64,000 bases of DNA from Tatumella sp. JGM91 (GTDB lineage: Bacteria; Pseudomonadota; Gammaproteobacteria; Enterobacterales; Enterobacteriaceae): assembly GCF_018257575.1 (NCBI RefSeq), contig NZ_JAERJP010000004.1, forward strand, positions 1 to 64,000, in the 5' to 3' direction. The notes below the pieces were generated by a model that saw only the letters and a list, made by a program, of their open reading frames with translations, was not told where the DNA came from and did no database searches. The translations under genes were made by a program, and so were the position numbers. Numbering within the stretch: position 1 is the first letter of the stretch; every line of letters starts with the position of its first letter. This document shows positions 41,327 through 54,682 of the stretch, piece by piece.

Positions 41327-42478
41327 CTATTCTGCCACAGAGTTATTACGGGCATGACGTGCCTGTTCGGCCGTTTTGCGGGTATCTTCTATCAGTTCTT
41401 CAACCACCAGTTCAGGATCGCCGTGGGGTTCCGGCGCCTGATGCATCCAGACAGAGACCAGGCGATAAGAGACAGCCAGTACCACCGGACCGATAAACAG
41501 ACCAATCATGCCGAAAGAAACCAGTCCGCCGATAACCCCGGAGAGGATAATCAGCATCGGCAGGTCGGCACCAAGCCGGATAAGCATGGGGCGGATCACG
41601 CTGTCCATAGTACCGACAACACAGCTCCAGACCAGCAATACCGTTCCCCAGGTCGTGTCGCCACTCCAGTACAGCCAGATAATGGCCGGTACCAGTACCA
41701 GTAGCGGACCAATCTGGATCAGGCAGCAAAGGATCATAACCACAGTTAACAGGGTGGCATAAGGAATACCGGCAATCGCCAGACCAATCCCGCCGACCAC
41801 GCCTTGTAACAGGGCCGTCACGACCACGCCAAGTGCCACCGCACGGATCGCCTGACCCGCCAGCAGTACCACGGCATCGCCGCGGCGTCCCGCCAGACGG
41901 TAAGCAAAATGGCGTATTCCCTGACCGACCCGTTCACCGCGCCAGTAAAGCAGTACACTGAACAGCAGCATCAGTGCCAGGTGTACCAGCAATCGGCCAA
42001 AATGCCCGGCCTGAGCAACGAAAAAGCTGGTTGTCTGACCAATGTAAGGCTGTATTTTTGCCATCATGGCACTGCCACCGCCTGCCACCATTTTGTGGTA
42101 GTAGATCGCCATTTTGTTACCCGCCAGCGGGATTTTATCCAGCCACTCCAGTTTCGGTATCTCGATATGTCCTGAGGTTGCCCAGGCGACCACCGGTCCG
42201 ATATTGTCGATCACGCTGCTAATCAGTAACGCAATCGGAATAATAAACACCAGCAGTAAAATCAGGGTCATCACCAGTACGGCCAGCGAACGGCGTCCCC
42301 ATAGATATTTCTGGATGCGCAGCATCAGCCCCCAGGTGGCGATAACCACCATCCCTGCCCATGCAAAGCCAAGGATAAATGGCTGCACGATCCAAAAACT
42401 GGCGACGATCATTAAAACGAAAAACATCAGCGTAAATAGCTTTTGCGGTAAATCCTTATCCTGCGGCAGCGCTTTCAT
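41327..42478 (-). CDS. ydiK: AI-2E family inner-membrane transporter YdiK
   Basis: 383 residues, 370 in E. coli. Eight hydrophobic segments fit the AI-2E (PerM/TqsA) exporter family: three near the N-terminus, a periplasmic helical stretch (about 95-160), then five in the second half, including GLAIAGIPYATLLTVVMILC and LPMLIILSGVIGGLVSFGMI. The substrate is unknown. The C-terminal tail is acidic and predicted cytoplasmic. It is divergent from ydiJ and followed by rprA on the same strand, though rprA has its own promoter. Confidence 0.92.
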   Translation of the reverse strand: MKALPQDKDLPQKLFTLMFFVLMIVASFWIVQPFILGFAWAGMVVIATWGLMLRIQKYLWGRRSLAVLVMTLILLLVFIIPIALLISSVIDNIGPVVAWATSGHIEIPKLEWLDKIPLAGNKMAIYYHKMVAGGGSAMMAKIQPYIGQTTSFFVAQAGHFGRLLVHLALMLLFSVLLYWRGERVGQGIRHFAYRLAGRRGDAVVLLAGQAIRAVALGVVVTALLQGVVGGIGLAIAGIPYATLLTVVMILCCLIQIGPLLVLVPAIIWLYWSGDTTWGTVLLVWSCVVGTMDSVIRPMLIRLGADLPMLIILSGVIGGLVSFGMIGLFIGPVVLAVSYRLVSVWMHQAPEPHGDPELVVEELIEDTRKTAEQARHARNNSVAE

Positions 42479-42664
42479 AACAACCTTTACCTCAATCAGT
42501 TCACCCGGTGTCGGGGATGCTGCTAATGATGCGGTATTTCCGGCAAATACAACAGAGCCGACAGGTAAACTTTTTCATACAGTAACAAAAGCAGCGTTGA
42601 CGAAAATATGGTAAAACCAATTATCTGAACAATTACAACAACACAACATCCGGGTTTTTACTGC

Positions 42665-45600
42665 ATGATCCCACAGATAAACCATGCACCTGGGCTGAGC
42701 CCGCAGGTGCTTTCCTATATTGAGACACTTCAGCAGCAAGGTTTTAGCGGTGATATTGCGACCGATTATGGCGCGCGCCTGAGTATGTCGGTCGATAACA
42801 GTATTTACCAGAGCCTGCCGGAAGCGATTATTTTTCCACGCTCTGTGGCAGATGTCGCCATGATCAGCCGCATTTCTGCTGAAAAGGACTATCAGTCGCT
42901 GACACTGACAGCGCGTGGCGGAGGCACAGGGACTAATGGTCAGTCACTGAATCAGGGCATTATTGTTGATCTGTCGCGCCATATGAACCGTATCCTTGAG
43001 ATAAATACGGATGAAGGCTGGGTAAGGGTTGAGGCCGGGGTAGTAAAAGATCAGCTGAACCAGTGGCTGAAACCTTATGGCTTCTTCTTTGCACCCGAAT
43101 TATCAACCAGTAACCGCGCCACTATCGGCGGGATGATTAACACCGATGCCTCGGGGCAGGGGTCGCTGGTCTACGGTAAAACCTCTGATCATGTGCTGGG
43201 GTTACGGGTTATTCTGGCTGACGGGGAGATGCTTGATACCCGGCCGGTGCCGGTCGCGCTGGCAGAGCAAATCGCCGCAGAACAGACCCGTGAAGGTGAA
43301 ATTTATCAGCAAGTCCTCAAAAGCTGTCGTGATAACCGACAGCTGATCCTCGATAAGTTCCCACGGCTTAACCGTTTTATGACCGGTTATGACCTGCGCC
43401 ATGTGCTGAGTGATGATCTGCAAACTTTTGATCTGACCAGAATTCTGTGTGGTTCAGAAGGAACTCTGGCGTTTATTACTGAGGCGCGGCTGAATATCAC
43501 GCCCATCCCAAAAGTGCGTCAGTTGGTAAATATAAAATATGACAGCTTTGACTCGGCATTACGTAATGCACCCTTTCTGGTGCAGGCGCAGGCCCTGTCG
43601 GTGGAAACCGTAGACTCGACAGTCCTTAATCTGGCCCGTGAGGACATTGTCTGGCATTCGGTGAAAGAGCTGATTACCGATGTACCGGGAGAACAGATGC
43701 TTGGGCTGAACCTGGTTGAGTTTGCCGGGAATGACAGAGAACTGGCGGCGAAGCAGGTCAGTGACTTATGTCAGCGCCTGGACCAGCTGATGCAGGCCAG
43801 AGAAGCAGGAATTATTGGTTATCAGTGTTGTACACGGCTTGATGAAGTGGAACGTATTTATGCCATGCGTAAAAAAGCGGTCGGTCTGCTGGGCAATGCC
43901 AAAGGGCATGCCAAACCTATCCCTTTTGTGGAAGATACCGCAGTACCGCCAGAACAGCTGGCTGACTATATTACTGATTTTCGTGCGCTGCTGGACAGCC
44001 ACGGACTGAGCTATGGCATGTTTGGCCATGTTGATGCCGGCGTTCTGCATGTCCGTCCTGCACTGGACATGTGTGACCCTCAGCAGGAACTGCTGATGAA
44101 ACGCTTGTCTGACCAGGTGGCAGCCCTGACCGCAAGCTATGGCGGGCTATTATGGGGAGAACACGGAAAAGGCTACCGCGGGGCTTATACAGAGGATTTC
44201 TTCGGAGCTGAACTGTTTCGCGAATTACGGCGCATCAAACGTGCATTCGATCGGCAAAACCGGCTTAATCCGGGAAAAATCTGTACTCCTCTTGACAGCC
44301 CTGCAGTACTGAAACCTATCGAAAGCCCGACCCGTGGCAGCTTTGACCGGCAGATTCCGGTAACTGTCCGGGAAGACTGGCGCGGAGCGATGGAGTGTAA
44401 TGGTAACGGGTTATGCTTTAATTTTGATGTGAACAGTCCGATGTGCCCGTCCATGAAAATTACCCGTAACCGGTTACATTCACCCAAAGGCCGTGCCACC
44501 CTGACCAGAGAATGGCTGCGTTTACTGGCGGAGCAGGGGGTTGACCCCCGACAGCTGGAACAGACTTTACCGCAGAATACTCTCAGTCTGCGCAGTTTTA
44601 TCAGTAAACTGAAAAATACCCGCCAGGCAGCCAGAGGGGAATATGACTTCTCTCATGAAGTGAAAGAGGCAATGGCCGGTTGTCTGGGATGTAAAGCCTG
44701 CTCCAGCCAGTGCCCGATCAAAATTGATGTACCTTCATTCCGTTCCCGTTTTTTACAGCTGTACCACAGCCGTTATCTGCGGCCGGTCAGTGATCACCTG
44801 GTGGCCGCGGTGGAGAGCTATACGCCATTAATGGCCAGGGCACCACGGCTGTTTAATTTTTTCCTGACCAACCCGCAATTGCAGGCTTTTAGCAGGAAAT
44901 ATATCGGTATGGCTGATTTGCCCGCACTGTCATCACCGACCCTGAAACAACAGTTAGCTGGTCATCAGGCCCTGAGAACCTCACCGGATGATCTGCGTCA
45001 CCTGAGCCTTGCCGAACGTCAGCAGTATGTGCTGGTGGTGCAGGACCCGTTCACCAGTTATTACGAAGCCAGACTGGTCAGTGATTTTATCAGCCTGATC
45101 AGTAAACTTGGCTTTAAACCGGTACTGGTGCCGTTTACGCCTAACGGTAAAGCGCAGCATGTAAAAGGGTTCCTGCAGCGGTTTGCCGGCACGGCCAGGA
45201 AGAGTGCCGGGGTACTGAATGAGCTTGCGGCGCTCGGGATCCCCATGGTCGGGACGGACCCGGCACTGGTACTCTGTTATCGCGATGAGTACCGGCAGGT
45301 GCTGGGTGACGCGCGGGGAGATTTCAGCGTATTACTGGCTCATGAGTGGCTGAACCAGGTGACCGCCGGGCGTGCTGAGCAGCAACCTGTCGGTGAGGCA
45401 TGGTATCTGTTCCCCCACTGTACCGAAAATACAGCCCTCCCTCAGTCGGGCAGCCACTGGAAATCTATTTTCAGCCGTTTTGGCGCAAAACTGGAAACCG
45501 TCAATGCCGGATGCTGTGGTATGGCAGGTACCTATGGTCATGAAACCAGAAATCTTGATAACTCTCTGGGAATTTACCAGCTCTCCTGGCAGCCGCACAT

Positions 45601-45721
45601 GCAACAGCGGGCCCGTCACCGTTGTCTGGCGACCGGTTATTCCTGCCGGAGTCAGGTAAAAAGGATTGAAGGCGAGGCAGTACGCCATCCGTTGCAGGCC
45701 TTGCTTGAGATGGTAAGTTAG
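42665..45721 (+). CDS. ydiJ: FAD/iron-sulphur D-2-hydroxyacid dehydrogenase YdiJ
   Basis: 1018 residues, the E. coli length. The N-terminal half is a flavoprotein of the D-lactate/2-hydroxyglutarate dehydrogenase type: FAD_binding_4 at about 40-260 (TARGGGTGTNGQSLNQGIIV, then TIGGMINTDASGQGS) and FAD-oxidase C at about 270-540 (YGMFGHVDAGVLHVRP). A 4Fe-4S ferredoxin motif, CLGCKACSSQCPIKIDVPSF, lies near residue 675, and a CCG heterodisulphide-type domain at the C-terminus has NAGCCGMAGTYGHE. The family oxidises D-2-hydroxyglutarate. Its usual neighbours menI and the suf cluster are missing here. Confidence 0.93.
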   Translation: MIPQINHAPGLSPQVLSYIETLQQQGFSGDIATDYGARLSMSVDNSIYQSLPEAIIFPRSVADVAMISRISAEKDYQSLTLTARGGGTGTNGQSLNQGIIVDLSRHMNRILEINTDEGWVRVEAGVVKDQLNQWLKPYGFFFAPELSTSNRATIGGMINTDASGQGSLVYGKTSDHVLGLRVILADGEMLDTRPVPVALAEQIAAEQTREGEIYQQVLKSCRDNRQLILDKFPRLNRFMTGYDLRHVLSDDLQTFDLTRILCGSEGTLAFITEARLNITPIPKVRQLVNIKYDSFDSALRNAPFLVQAQALSVETVDSTVLNLAREDIVWHSVKELITDVPGEQMLGLNLVEFAGNDRELAAKQVSDLCQRLDQLMQAREAGIIGYQCCTRLDEVERIYAMRKKAVGLLGNAKGHAKPIPFVEDTAVPPEQLADYITDFRALLDSHGLSYGMFGHVDAGVLHVRPALDMCDPQQELLMKRLSDQVAALTASYGGLLWGEHGKGYRGAYTEDFFGAELFRELRRIKRAFDRQNRLNPGKICTPLDSPAVLKPIESPTRGSFDRQIPVTVREDWRGAMECNGNGLCFNFDVNSPMCPSMKITRNRLHSPKGRATLTREWLRLLAEQGVDPRQLEQTLPQNTLSLRSFISKLKNTRQAARGEYDFSHEVKEAMAGCLGCKACSSQCPIKIDVPSFRSRFLQLYHSRYLRPVSDHLVAAVESYTPLMARAPRLFNFFLTNPQLQAFSRKYIGMADLPALSSPTLKQQLAGHQALRTSPDDLRHLSLAERQQYVLVVQDPFTSYYEARLVSDFISLISKLGFKPVLVPFTPNGKAQHVKGFLQRFAGTARKSAGVLNELAALGIPMVGTDPALVLCYRDEYRQVLGDARGDFSVLLAHEWLNQVTAGRAEQQPVGEAWYLFPHCTENTALPQSGSHWKSIFSRFGAKLETVNAGCCGMAGTYGHETRNLDNSLGIYQLSWQPHMQQRARHRCLATGYSCRSQVKRIEGEAVRHPLQALLEMVS

Positions 45722-45776
45722 TACGCAGACGCCGGTGTTAACCGCGGAAAGTGCATGCTGCGCTTTCCGCGCTGTT

Positions 45777-46178
45777 TCAGGGCAGTTGTTCGGAATAACA
45801 AAAAAATTCTTCCTGTAAATGGCATACCTGTTCCCATTCACCTTCCTGCATCAGGCGGTGGCTTAACTGACTGAGTGAGTAGCGAGCCAGTTGCAGCGCC
45901 TGTAAACGGAACAACATATCCTGAGCTTCATCGGCCATTCCGCTGACCAGTTGCTGGTGCAGGCTGAGTAAAATCGACAGACTGCGACCGTCATCGCCTT
46001 GCTGCTGGCATTTGTCGGCCATGCTCAGGCACAGGTCATTAAATCCCCGCAAATCCGCCAGTGAGCTGTCAGGCTGTTTTAGACGGTGTTTACGGTTATG
46101 GAACTCTCTGCACATTGCTCTGAGGGTCTGATGGTATTCTTCAAGGTGAATCGTTAGCCAGCCGGAAAATGAGAACAT
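45777..46178 (-). CDS. Unidentified Fur-controlled helical protein
   Basis: 133 residues from the ATG at 46178 (GAGAGG upstream at seven bases; a GTG just before is a second choice). I do not recognise it. It begins MFSFSGWLTIHLEEYHQTLR; the rest is strongly helical and rich in Leu, Gln, His, Cys and Met, with no signal peptide or membrane segment. The pattern (LCLSMADKCQQQGDDGRSLS, LHQQLVSGMADEAQDMLFRL) suggests a bundle of four or five helices. A near-consensus Fur box lies 20 bases upstream, so it should be made in iron shortage. It occupies the place between ydiJ and lpp where E. coli has menI and suf. Confidence 0.8.
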   Translation of the reverse strand: MFSFSGWLTIHLEEYHQTLRAMCREFHNRKHRLKQPDSSLADLRGFNDLCLSMADKCQQQGDDGRSLSILLSLHQQLVSGMADEAQDMLFRLQALQLARYSLSQLSHRLMQEGEWEQVCHLQEEFFCYSEQLP

Positions 46179-46194
46179 CACAATACCTCTCTGT

Positions 46195-46216
46195 AGTAAT
46201 GATAATCATTATCATA
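46195..46216 (-). promoter_or_regulatory. Fur box
   Basis: Bases 46195-46213 match the consensus GATAATGATAATCATTATC at 17 of 19 positions. They include a perfect 17-base palindrome, atgataat-c-attatcat, at 46199-46215. It ends about 17 bases before the start codon of the unidentified minus-strand gene and has no gene facing the other way. Confidence 0.9.
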
Positions 46217-46218
46217 TA

Positions 46219-46472
46219 AGTGCCCAGTATTTTGCAAGCCTGACGTTTCTTAAGCAGAGTCGTCAGGAGGCTGTCTCAGGATTGTTGCTGCGGCCAGCGT
46301 GTGACAAGTCCGGAAAGGGCGAAATATCTTTACAAAGGCGGGTACTGAAAGCAGCAGATAGCAGATATGCAGCTTGCTGAACAGGGGCAGGCAGGAGGCG
46401 TGTATCAGACACAGCCACTGAGGGTTCAGCAAAAAAAGGCGGGAGAACGATGAAAGTCGCCGGAACGACAGA
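46219..46472. other. Intergenic region, no gene seen
   Basis: About 250 bases between the Fur box and the lpp terminator (339 bases between the flanking genes). No convincing frame, RNA or repeat. In E. coli the suf operon, ldtE and menI occupy this interval. Confidence 0.55.
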
Positions 46473-46503
46473 TAAAAAAAATGGCGCCCGCAGGCGCCAT
46501 TTT
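46473..46503 (-). terminator. Terminator of lpp
   Basis: On the minus strand, aaatggcgcc-tgcg-ggcgccattt followed by TTTTATC. It lies 15 bases after the lpp stop. Confidence 0.92.
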
Positions 46504-46517
46504 CACTACCAGAACGC

Positions 46518-46775
<258 letters not shown>

Positions 46776-46798
46776 TTAATCTCCATGTAGCCCAATAA

Positions 46799-46827
46799 GT
46801 ATTACACAAAGTTTTTTGAGTTGAGAA
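46799..46827 (-). promoter_or_regulatory. lpp promoter
   Basis: On the minus strand, TTCTCA, a 17-base spacer aactcaaaaaactttgtg-like, and TAATAC give the -35 and -10. The stretch aaaaaactttgtgtaatact is shared with the E. coli lpp promoter. The leader (ctacatggagattaactcaa, then agagggta) is also conserved. Confidence 0.85.
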
Positions 46828-47004
46828 TATATTTTTTATGAGAACATGCTTAATTTCGTTTATTCGCTCAAAGAAACAGCGATTAATAAATTCTGATAAA
46901 TTTTTTAGTAAAAACATTGAGATTTAATCGGATTTACCTTAATTATAAAAAGCATTTTTAGTCTCTTTTTATTTTTTTTTGAACTTATTTAAAATAAAAA
47001 GGCA

Positions 47005-47032
47005 TAAAAAAAGGCGCCCCGCAGGACGCCTT
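47005..47032 (-). terminator. Terminator of pykF
   Basis: On the minus strand, aaggcgtcc-tgcg-gggcgccttttttt: a GC stem with seven T, 14 bases after the pykF stop. Confidence 0.85.
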
Positions 47033-47046
47033 GTCACAAATATATA

Positions 47047-48459
47047 TTAAATAACGTGAACTGAAGCAGTATTTGTGGTGCCGCTTGGTACTAATGCCCC
47101 GGAAACCATTACCACAACATCGCCTTCCGCCGCATATCCGGCGCTGAGAGCAATCTCTTTACCGATACGATAGAAGTCATCAGTTGACGCGATTTCTTTA
47201 ACCAGGTGTGTTTCGACACCTTTAGTCACTAATAGCTGGCGGGCCGTGGTTTCATTGGTGGTTAGTGCCAGAATAGTGGCTGACGGGAAATATTTACGGA
47301 TAGATTTTGCGGATTTTCCGCCCTGGGTCGCCACAACAATCAGGGCTGATTGCAGTTTTTCCGCGGTTTCTACTGCGCCACGACATACAGCTTCTGTGAT
47401 GCGTAATTTATGGCTGTCGTGCAGGGAGTCGATTCGGCTGCCCATCACACGGTCAGTACGGTCGCAGATCGTCGCCATAATAGTGACGGCTTCCAGCGGA
47501 TATTTACCTTTAGCACTTTCACCGGACAGCATTACGGCATCAGTACCGTCGAGGATAGCATTCGCCACATCGCCGGCTTCAGCGCGGGTAGGGCGCGGGT
47601 TCTTGATCATCGAATCCAGCATCTGGGTTGCTGTGATCACCAGCTTACGTGCTTTGTTACATTTCTGAATCATCATCTTCTGGGCGAAAATAACTTCTTC
47701 CACCGGGATTTCAACCCCTAAGTCGCCCCTGGCCACCATAATGCCATCAGACGCTTCCAGAATTTCATCAAAGTTGTTCAGACCTTCCTGATTTTCGATT
47801 TTCGAAATAATCTGAATATTCTCACCGCCGTGCTGTTTCAGGTGTTCGCGGATTTCAAGCACGTCAGAACGTTTACGGATAAAGGACGCAGCAACGAAAT
47901 CCACACCTTGCTCACAACCAAAAATCAGATCACGCTTATCTTTTTCCGCGAGGGCCGGTAACTGAATAGAGACACCCGGCAGGTTAACACCTTTGTTTTC
48001 ACCCAGGTCACCATTGTTCAGTACTTTACAGACAACGGTATTTTCGGTGACTGACAACACTTCCATACCCAGCAAACCATCATCAACCAGAACCGTATTA
48101 CCGATGGCCAGATCCGCGGCAAAGCCGGGATAAGTGACGGCAACGTGCTGATTATTACCAATAACAGACTGGTCGGTAGTAAAGGTAAATGTCTGTCCCG
48201 CCTGCAGCGAAACATCATTACCGCCTTCCAGTTTCATGGTGCGGATTTCCGGACCTTTGGTGTCCAGCAGAATAGCAGCATTGTGTCGGGTTTTACTGAC
48301 CACTGCACGCAGGTTAGCGATACGCTGTCCATGTTCAGCATAATCACCATGAGAAAAATTCAGACGCATAACATTCATACCCGCATCCAGCAGGTGAGTC
48401 AGCATCTCTTCAGATTCAGTTTTTGGGCCGATAGTACAGACGATTTTGGTTTTTTTCAT
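47047..48459 (-). CDS. pykF: Pyruvate kinase I
   Basis: 470 residues, as in E. coli. It converts phosphoenolpyruvate and ADP to pyruvate and ATP and is activated by fructose-1,6-bisphosphate. [20 protein letters not shown] begins domain [14 protein letters not shown] is the K+/substrate region; the catalytic lysine is in [20 protein letters not shown], and [16 protein letters not shown] binds Mg. The C-terminal domain carries the activator site. lpp lies downstream on the same strand, the E. coli order. E. coli pykF is repressed by Cra; I could not identify a Cra site with confidence. Confidence 0.98.
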   Translation of the reverse strand: MKKTKIVCTIGPKTESEEMLTHLLDAGMNVMRLNFSHGDYAEHGQRIANLRAVVSKTRHNAAILLDTKGPEIRTMKLEGGNDVSLQAGQTFTFTTDQSVIGNNQHVAVTYPGFAADLAIGNTVLVDDGLLGMEVLSVTENTVVCKVLNNGDLGENKGVNLPGVSIQLPALAEKDKRDLIFGCEQGVDFVAASFIRKRSDVLEIREHLKQHGGENIQIISKIENQEGLNNFDEILEASDGIMVARGDLGVEIPVEEVIFAQKMMIQKCNKARKLVITATQMLDSMIKNPRPTRAEAGDVANAILDGTDAVMLSGESAKGKYPLEAVTIMATICDRTDRVMGSRIDSLHDSHKLRITEAVCRGAVETAEKLQSALIVVATQGGKSAKSIRKYFPSATILALTTNETTARQLLVTKGVETHLVKEIASTDDFYRIGKEIALSAGYAAEGDVVVMVSGALVPSGTTNTASVHVI

Positions 48460-48958
48460 GACGGGTTATCTATAAGTTGTAATGGGTTAAGAAATACAGA
48501 CCACCGGCCGGACAAGCCGATGACGGGGATTTTGGTCTCAGGTAACACAAACTCACAGGAGCGAACACGCCGATAAGAAGAGTAAAAACGGTCTGATGCG
48601 TAGGATCCCGCACCACACAAAGGCAGATAAGAAATGGATGTTGCGCAAGCTGTATACGTTAATGCTCTTATCACGTTATTCGCAGACACCGTTCAAGTGG
48701 ACAACAGGGTTATTATAGTCACTAAGTGGGCGGAAACCAAACAGAAATCGGAATAAGCCTGATACAGAGCAGTGAAAGAATGATATTGCGCAACACTACA
48801 TCAGATTTTCGAAGGGTGGCTGAAAAAAACTGAGACAGGCTGCTTCCGCAGTATCAGCGCGGTCCGGCGACCAGTGAAAGCACCGGATGACCGGGGACAG
48901 ACAGCATACGTAAATCACGTAACCGTTCCCGGGAATAATTATCTGAAACCGGCAGCGG
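48460..48958. other. Intergenic region lamB-pykF, no gene seen
   Basis: About 500 bases upstream of pykF and downstream of the trehalose operon. The right end near 48905-48960 can form a long-loop stem (gtaaccg / cggttac) just after the lamB-like gene. The part next to pykF should hold its promoter and leader. No coding or RNA gene was seen. Confidence 0.5.
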
Positions 48959-52007
<3,049 letters not shown>

Positions 52008-52023
52008 TACAACAACCTGCCTG

Positions 52024-53466
52024 TTAGTGAGTTACGGATGAGTCAGTGACGGGGGAAGTGTCCGATGAGGATGCACTATGGAAACGCGCCACGATAAACG
52101 TCAGTACCAGAGGGACAATAATGGCGATCAGTATTGACACCCCATAGACGCCCCAGAATTTCGGCTGGATGGACAAAATACCGGGTAAACCACCGACGCC
52201 GATACCGTTAGCCAGAACCTGATTCATACCGCTAAACAGTGCTGCCAGTGCGGAACCAATCATTGCGCACAGCATCGGATAACGGAATTTAAGGTTCACC
52301 CCGTACATGGCGGGTTCAGTAACCCCGAGGTAAGCAGCGATTGCCGCAGGTACCGACACGGCACGTTCTTTCGGTGAACGGCGGATAATGATCATTGCCA
52401 GAACCGCGGATGCCTGCGCAATATTCGACAGGGCAATTAACGGCCAGACAGGGGTACCGCCCATGCTCTGGATCATCTGCATATCAATGGCAAGGGTGGT
52501 CTGATGGATCCCGGTAATCACCAGCGGGGCATATAAAAAGCCAAACAATGCTGCACCGACAGGGGCAAAGCTGCCGGTCATAGCCAGCTGCACGACGCTG
52601 GCAACACCGTCTCCCAGTAAGCGACCGAACGGGCCAATCAGACCGTGGGCCAGGGGGATCGCGACCAGTAATGCCGTGACAGGGACAATTACCAGGCTCA
52701 GGGAAACAGGAACCACCCGCCGTAACTGGCGTTCAATTATCGCCAGCGCCATACCTGCCAGTATGGAAGGGATGACCTGGGCCTGATACCCGACTTTTTC
52801 TACCAGGAACCAGCCAAAATCCCAGGTATCAGCTGCCGACTGACCCAGCTGATATGAGTTCATCAGTTGGGGAGAGACAAGGGTAATGCCGAGCACAATA
52901 CCCAGTATCGGTGTACCGTCCATTTTCACCACCGTGGACCAACAGACGGCGACCGGCAAAAACATAAAAATGGCTTCACCGGGTAACCATAACAGGTCAT
53001 ACAAGGTCTGCCAGACCTGAGATGACTGGGCCAGGGTATTACCATCACTGAAAGGGATGTCGCCGATCACATTACGGAAACCGAGGATCAGACCGCCGCT
53101 GATTAGCGCCGGAAGTAACGGAAAGAAAATATCGGCAATATGCGAAAGGGCACGTTCAGCAATCGACATATTTTTGCGGGCGGCTTCACGCTGTTGGCTA
53201 CGGTCTGCGCCCGTCAGACCGAGGGTTGTCATCATTGCTTTGTAGTAGTCATCAACTTCCGGGCCGATCACCACCTGAAACTGTCCGGCATTGGTAAAGC
53301 AGCCTTTGACCATCGGCAGGGTTTCCAGACCTGAGGGACTGGCCAGCGCGGGATCATTCAGTACCAGCCTCAGGCGGGTAATACAATGGGTGGCACTGAC
53401 AATATTGTCTCGCCCTCCGAGGAATTTAATAAGTTTATCAATAATCTGCTGTTGAATTTCACGCAT
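52024..53466 (-). CDS. treB: Trehalose-specific PTS enzyme IIBC
   Basis: 480 residues, 473 in E. coli. The N-terminal IIB domain has the phospho-cysteine in ATHCITRLRLVLND near residue 28, and the IIC domain (about 105-460) has roughly ten membrane segments with PLLPALISGGLILGFRNVIG and the loop GVTEPAMYGVNLKFRYPMLC (GITEP motif). It lacks a IIA domain, so phosphate must come from the glucose-type IIA, Crr. It imports trehalose as trehalose-6-phosphate. The TreR operator lies about 90 bases upstream. Confidence 0.96.
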   Translation of the reverse strand: MREIQQQIIDKLIKFLGGRDNIVSATHCITRLRLVLNDPALASPSGLETLPMVKGCFTNAGQFQVVIGPEVDDYYKAMMTTLGLTGADRSQQREAARKNMSIAERALSHIADIFFPLLPALISGGLILGFRNVIGDIPFSDGNTLAQSSQVWQTLYDLLWLPGEAIFMFLPVAVCWSTVVKMDGTPILGIVLGITLVSPQLMNSYQLGQSAADTWDFGWFLVEKVGYQAQVIPSILAGMALAIIERQLRRVVPVSLSLVIVPVTALLVAIPLAHGLIGPFGRLLGDGVASVVQLAMTGSFAPVGAALFGFLYAPLVITGIHQTTLAIDMQMIQSMGGTPVWPLIALSNIAQASAVLAMIIIRRSPKERAVSVPAAIAAYLGVTEPAMYGVNLKFRYPMLCAMIGSALAALFSGMNQVLANGIGVGGLPGILSIQPKFWGVYGVSILIAIIVPLVLTFIVARFHSASSSDTSPVTDSSVTH

Positions 53467-53556
53467 GGCACATCCTTATGGGTTCCCTGATAGAAAAGTT
53501 TTCCGGCAGTGTGGGTCCGTCATAAGCAGCATAATTAAAATGTGGCAAAAAGTGTT

Positions 53557-53568
53557 GGGAACGTTCCC
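53557..53568 (-). promoter_or_regulatory. TreR operator
   Basis: gggaacgttccc is a perfect 12-base palindrome between treR and treB, matching the E. coli TreR target. Placed 91 bases before the treB start, it should control treB-treC-lamB. Confidence 0.85.
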
Positions 53569-53607
53569 GGAACTAAGGGCAGATCACAAAACCAGTACAA
53601 TTTATCA

Positions 53608-54564
53608 TCAGAAATCAGAGGTGAGTTTACCTTTCAGCAGAAAGCTTCTGACGGGGGCGGCGCGGGATAAATGTGCAATCAGCTGTCTTGCGGCCAGTTT
53701 ACCGGCGGTGGCGTAACCAAACTCAAGCATGACAACATCAGGAAACAAAAAGCCTAATAAAGGGGTATTACCGATAGCCGCCACCTGAATATTTTTCTGC
53801 GGGTTTTGCCGCAGATACTTGTAAACACCGAGCGCCAGGGTGTCGGTTGCGCAAATCACAGCCGTGGTCTCATCAGTACAGACCTGTGCGGCAAGGTCAT
53901 ATCCGCTGTGATAGTCAAGAGAACCGAGTGCGGCAAGGGGGGTCAGCTTCAGCTGTTGGCAGGCCGACAGATAGGCCCGATAACGATCGCCGCCAGTGGT
54001 TTTATCCTCTTCATTGACCCCGAGATAACTGATGTTGCGGTGTCCCAGTTGCTGCAGGTGACTGGCAAGCAGGTTGACTGCTCCGGCGTCATCGTAGCAG
54101 ACCGACGAAAAACCGCGGCATGACTGGACCATCAGCACCAGTTTGTTTTCCCAGCCAGCCAGCATCCCGGTGGTCAGTCCGGTGAAACCAAACAGGATCA
54201 CACCATCGACTTCCCGCTGCCCGAGGACCTGCAGATGTTCTGTTACTTTCGTGGTACTGAACCGGCTTTCCAGCACCATAGCATCATAGCCATACTGGTA
54301 GAGCAGAGGAAGCATCGCACTGACGGCCTGATTTTCTGCGGCGGAGTCGAGTCTGGCAAGAATGACGCCGATCACCCGGCTTTCATTGACCCGCATAGCC
54401 CGTGCAGAACGTGAAGGAATAAACTGGTGTTGTTTAATCACCGCTTCAATACGCTGACGCGTTTGCGGGTGGACATCTCCCTGCTGATTAATCACCCGTG
54501 ATACGGTTGATTTTCCGGTGCCACTGAGGCGGGCAATATCTTTAATCGTCAGACGTTTTGACAT
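53608..54564 (-). CDS. treR: Trehalose operon repressor
   Basis: 318 residues (315 in E. coli) from the ATG at 54564; a GTG directly before could also serve. The LacI-type helix-turn-helix is MSKRLTIKDIARLSGTGKST, then VSRVINQ, and the hinge helix SARAMRVNES is followed by the sugar-binding domain (VILARLDSAAENQAVSAM, FASVCYDDAG-like FSSVCYDDAGAVN). In E. coli trehalose-6-phosphate is the inducer and free trehalose counteracts it. It is upstream of treB on the same strand, with its operator in between. Confidence 0.95.
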   Translation of the reverse strand: MSKRLTIKDIARLSGTGKSTVSRVINQQGDVHPQTRQRIEAVIKQHQFIPSRSARAMRVNESRVIGVILARLDSAAENQAVSAMLPLLYQYGYDAMVLESRFSTTKVTEHLQVLGQREVDGVILFGFTGLTTGMLAGWENKLVLMVQSCRGFSSVCYDDAGAVNLLASHLQQLGHRNISYLGVNEEDKTTGGDRYRAYLSACQQLKLTPLAALGSLDYHSGYDLAAQVCTDETTAVICATDTLALGVYKYLRQNPQKNIQVAAIGNTPLLGFLFPDVVMLEFGYATAGKLAARQLIAHLSRAAPVRSFLLKGKLTSDF

Positions 54565-54682
54565 CACTGTGTTTCCATAAGCAATCCGTTGACCCGCCGA
54601 CAGGCAGACGAAGAGTTATAGTAACCGAAATAACAGTAATAAGGGATATCAGTAACAGAACAACAAGAGAGGAAAAGCAGAA

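Noticed and set aside
48640..48760. Cra site before pykF
   Set aside because: Only a poor match (ttgaacggtgtc); not enough to list.
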